From positions 2,418,001-2,482,000 of the forward strand of contig NZ_VFOA01000001.1 in the NCBI RefSeq assembly GCF_006715865.1: DNA of 64,000 nt, written 5' to 3'. The notes under the pieces are model-generated. The model saw nothing but the letters and a program-made list of their open reading frames with translations. It did no database searches and was not told the DNA's origin. This document shows positions 62,335-64,000 of this stretch, in pieces; the stretch's first letter is position 1; each line of letters opens with the position of its first letter. The stretch is from Cellulomonas sp. SLBN-39. Its GTDB lineage: Bacteria > Actinomycetota > Actinomycetes > Actinomycetales > Cellulomonadaceae. A program made the translations under genes and the position numbers.

Positions 62335-62895
62335 TCAGCGGGGCGTGTCGTGGTCGACCCCGCCCGGCAGGTCGCTGCAGTCGACCGGCACGGGCGGGTG
62401 GTCGCGCAGGTAGCCGCGGGCACCGGCGTCGCCGTGCAGGTGCGGCAGGAGCGGCGCCCAGTGGTCGCGGCCGACCAGCACGGGGTGGCCGGGCCGGGCG
62501 TCGAAGACGGCGCGGCGCAGGTGCCCGGGGCCGACGGGTGCGGCGGTCACGCGGGCGACCGCGCGGGCGTCGAGCTCGGGCAGGTCGACGAGCGTGACGA
62601 CGGCCGCGACGGCCTCGTCGGGGGCCGCGGTCAGACCCGCGGCCAGGGACGCCCCCATGCCGCGGGCCCAGTCGTGCGCGACGACGACCTCCGCGCCCGC
62701 GGGCACGAGCGCGCGGGCGTCGTCGACGCCCGCGCCGAGCACGACGTGCACGGGGCCGCACCCGCCGCCGACGAGCGCGTCGACGGCCAGGTGCAGCCAC
62801 GGCACCCCCGCCGGGGTGCGGCACAGCGCCTTCGGCCCGCCCATGCGGCGCCCGGCACCGGCGGCCAGGACGATCCCGAGCAGCGGCTCAGGCAC
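62335..62895 (-). CDS. MobA/MocA-like nucleotidyltransferase
   Basis: A 186-residue NTP transferase. The N-terminus GIVLAAGAGRRMGGPKALC is the nucleotide-binding signature (LAAGxGxRMGxxK). VVTLVDLPELDARAVARV matches the metal-binding Asp of MocA-type molybdenum-cofactor cytidylyltransferases. Whether it acts in molybdopterin cytosine dinucleotide formation is uncertain because no molybdoenzyme is nearby. GTG 62895 lies within the end of the ABC permease gene, overlapping by 8 bases. Confidence 0.85.
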   Translation of the reverse strand: MPEPLLGIVLAAGAGRRMGGPKALCRTPAGVPWLHLAVDALVGGGCGPVHVVLGAGVDDARALVPAGAEVVVAHDWARGMGASLAAGLTAAPDEAVAAVVTLVDLPELDARAVARVTAAPVGPGHLRRAVFDARPGHPVLVGRDHWAPLLPHLHGDAGARGYLRDHPPVPVDCSDLPGGVDHDTPR

Positions 62896-63748
62896 GCCCC
62901 GCCGCCGGGCCGAACCGGGCCAGGACCCACTGCTCCAGCAGCTGCGCGAGCGTGTACAGCACCAGGGAGGCGAGCGTGACGACCACGACCAGCGCCCACA
63001 CCTTGGTGTTCTGCGCCCGGCCGACCGCCGAGACGACGCCGTACCCGATGCCGCCGCCGGTGGCGAGCCACTCGGCGATCAGCGCACCCGTGATGGCGCC
63101 GGGCACGGAGATCCGCACCGCGGCGAACACCGCGGGCAGCGCGGCGGGCAGCTGCACCAGGCGCAGCACCGTGCGCGGCCCGCCGCCGAAGACGGTCACG
63201 ACGTCGCGCATCTGGGGCGACGCCGAGCGCAGCCCCAGCACGATCGTGACCAGGGCGGGGAACAGCACGACGATCCCGCTCATCACCGCGACCGAGGCCA
63301 CGCCGCGGCCCACGAGCAGGATGATGATGGGCGCCAGCGCGATGAGCGGCACGGACCGGAACAGCATCGCGACGGGCATGATCGCGCCCTCCGCGCTGCG
63401 GGACAGCACGATCGCGGCGGCCAGGACGAGCGCGGCGAGCATGCCCGCGACGAACCCGATGGACGCGTCGGTGAGCGTCTCGCCGAGCAGCCGGACCACC
63501 TCGGTGCGGTTCTCGCCCGCGTCGGCGTCGGTGACGAGGAACTCCCAGACCTGCGCGGGGCCCTTGCCGACGTACGGGGAGACGTCGAACGCGGCCAGCA
63601 GGCCCGTCCACACGACGAGCACGACCACGGTGGTGGTGAGGGCGTCGAGCAGCACCCGGCCGACGCGGCGCCACGCGAGGTGGCCGCGGGGCGCGAGCAC
63701 CTCGCCCGCCGGGGCCGTGGCGGGCGGCGTCGTGGTGGCGGCGCTCAT
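62888..63748 (-). CDS. ABC transporter permease
   Basis: A 286-residue, six-helix permease of the BPD-transport type. TTVVVLVVWTGLLAAFDVSP is the first helix. GETLTDASIGFVAGMLAALV and FFRSVP-like MLFRSVPLIALAPIIILLVG match the SsuC/TauC/ThiX group. The EAA loop equivalent is VFGGGPRTVLRLVQLPAALP. Substrates in that group include sulfonates, nitrate and thiamine precursors. ATG 63748 overlaps the stop of the upstream permease gene (ATGA). Confidence 0.88.
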   Translation of the reverse strand: MSAATTTPPATAPAGEVLAPRGHLAWRRVGRVLLDALTTTVVVLVVWTGLLAAFDVSPYVGKGPAQVWEFLVTDADAGENRTEVVRLLGETLTDASIGFVAGMLAALVLAAAIVLSRSAEGAIMPVAMLFRSVPLIALAPIIILLVGRGVASVAVMSGIVVLFPALVTIVLGLRSASPQMRDVVTVFGGGPRTVLRLVQLPAALPAVFAAVRISVPGAITGALIAEWLATGGGIGYGVVSAVGRAQNTKVWALVVVVTLASLVLYTLAQLLEQWVLARFGPAAGRA

Positions 63749-64000
63749 GCCGGGCCCCCGACCGTGCCGCCGGCCTGCCCGCCGGCCCAGGGCGTGACGA
63801 CCCGGGCCACCAGCGCGAACAGCGCGTAGCCGGCGCCCGCGAGCAGCGCGCAGACCAGCGCGATGCCCCACGCCCGCTCGGAGTTCAGGCTCTGCCCGGC
63901 GTTGACCAGGGCCGGGCCGGCGCCCCGGTCGACGCCGCCGATGTACTCGCCGAGGATCGCGCCGAGCAGGGCGGCCGGTGCGGCGATCTGCAGGGCGCCG
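63745..64000 (-). CDS. ABC transporter permease (C-terminal part; start off window)
   Basis: About 84 residues are visible, ending at TGA 63747-63745. The segment ALQIAAPAALLGAILGEYIG and GVDRGAGPALVNAGQSLNSE is typical of the second permease in ABC import systems such as SsuC/ThiX paralogues. A last helix (WGIALVCALLAGAGYALFAL) and a Gly-rich tail follow. It overlaps the next permease by four bases, so the two would form a heterodimeric channel. The ATPase and binding-protein genes should lie upstream, beyond the window. Confidence 0.8.
   Translation of the reverse strand, partial: GALQIAAPAALLGAILGEYIGGVDRGAGPALVNAGQSLNSERAWGIALVCALLAGAGYALFALVARVVTPWAGGQAGGTVGGPA

Overview
The window is a 64 kb piece of a high-G+C actinobacterial chromosome. 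Several things point to a polysaccharide-degrading member of the Micrococcales such as Cellulomonas or a close relative: the very G+C-rich coding sequence, many GTG starts, apparent leaderless promoters, a mycothiol synthase gene, and secreted chitinase, mannanase and galactanase built from catalytic domains, P/T-rich linkers and CBM2- or CBM61-like modules. The genus is an inference. Most of the window looks like ordinary chromosome. One stretch (about 43.1-45.9 kb) is clearly poorer in G+C and carries a TIR-NB-ARC-TPR protein, so it looks acquired.

Layout. 0-4.8 kb: a thioredoxin-reductase-like flavoprotein divergent from an XRE-cupin regulator, a luciferase-like monooxygenase, a rifampin ADP-ribosyltransferase (arr), an unknown protein and an isoprenylcysteine-methyltransferase-like membrane enzyme. 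4.8-9.1 kb: a giant DUF4011-helicase-Vsr-like nuclease, a probable single-gene defence factor. 9.1-16.2 kb: a GH18 chitinase, a phage-tail-like or Tat protein, a GT2 glycosyltransferase and an overlapping polytopic membrane protein. 16.2-20.7 kb: a candidate structured RNA, an aldo/keto reductase, an IscA-like protein without cysteines, an FMN reductase/LLM monooxygenase pair and a short FAD-binding protein. 20.7-24.7 kb: a SipW/TasA-like matrix operon beside a GGDEF-EAL protein. 24.7-30.9 kb: msrB, a NERD protein, a MarR regulator convergent with a DHA2 efflux pump, a sugar porter and an unknown protein.

30.9-33.0 kb: a second, very compact four-way-junction RNA candidate lies upstream of a DUF47-PiT phosphate transport operon. 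33.0-43.0 kb: a complete beta-1,4-galactan utilisation locus. A LacI regulator faces an operon of GH42 beta-galactosidase, an ABC sugar-binding lipoprotein, two permeases and a cell-wall-anchored GH53 endo-galactanase. Three CpG-centred LacI-type operators sit between them, and perfect hairpins separate most cistrons. The surface galactanase would cut galactan, the ABC system would import the oligosaccharides and the cytoplasmic GH42 would hydrolyse them. No ATPase is encoded here, so a shared MsiK-type ATPase elsewhere is likely.

43.0-45.9 kb is the AT-richer island. 45.9-50.2 kb is a tightly overlapping mshD-ppk1-mutT1 operon covering mycothiol, polyphosphate and oxidised-nucleotide clean-up. 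50.3-64 kb: an FMO-like flavoprotein with a long Pro/Glu-rich N-terminus, a GH5 mannanase with CBM2, acetyl-CoA synthetase, a proline-rich membrane protein, a formate/nitrite-type channel, malic enzyme, a Nudix hydrolase overlapping a degenerate Fic-like protein, a HAD phosphatase, a MobA-like nucleotidyltransferase and two ABC permeases that run off the window edge.

The best candidates for something new are the two structured RNA candidates (16261-16413 and 30968-31050), the TIR-NB-ARC island with a possible 30-residue companion ORF, the SipW/TasA locus with a second tiny substrate next to c-di-GMP signalling, and the pseudo-Fic/Nudix pair. I saw no CRISPR array, tRNA, rRNA or recognisable insertion sequence.
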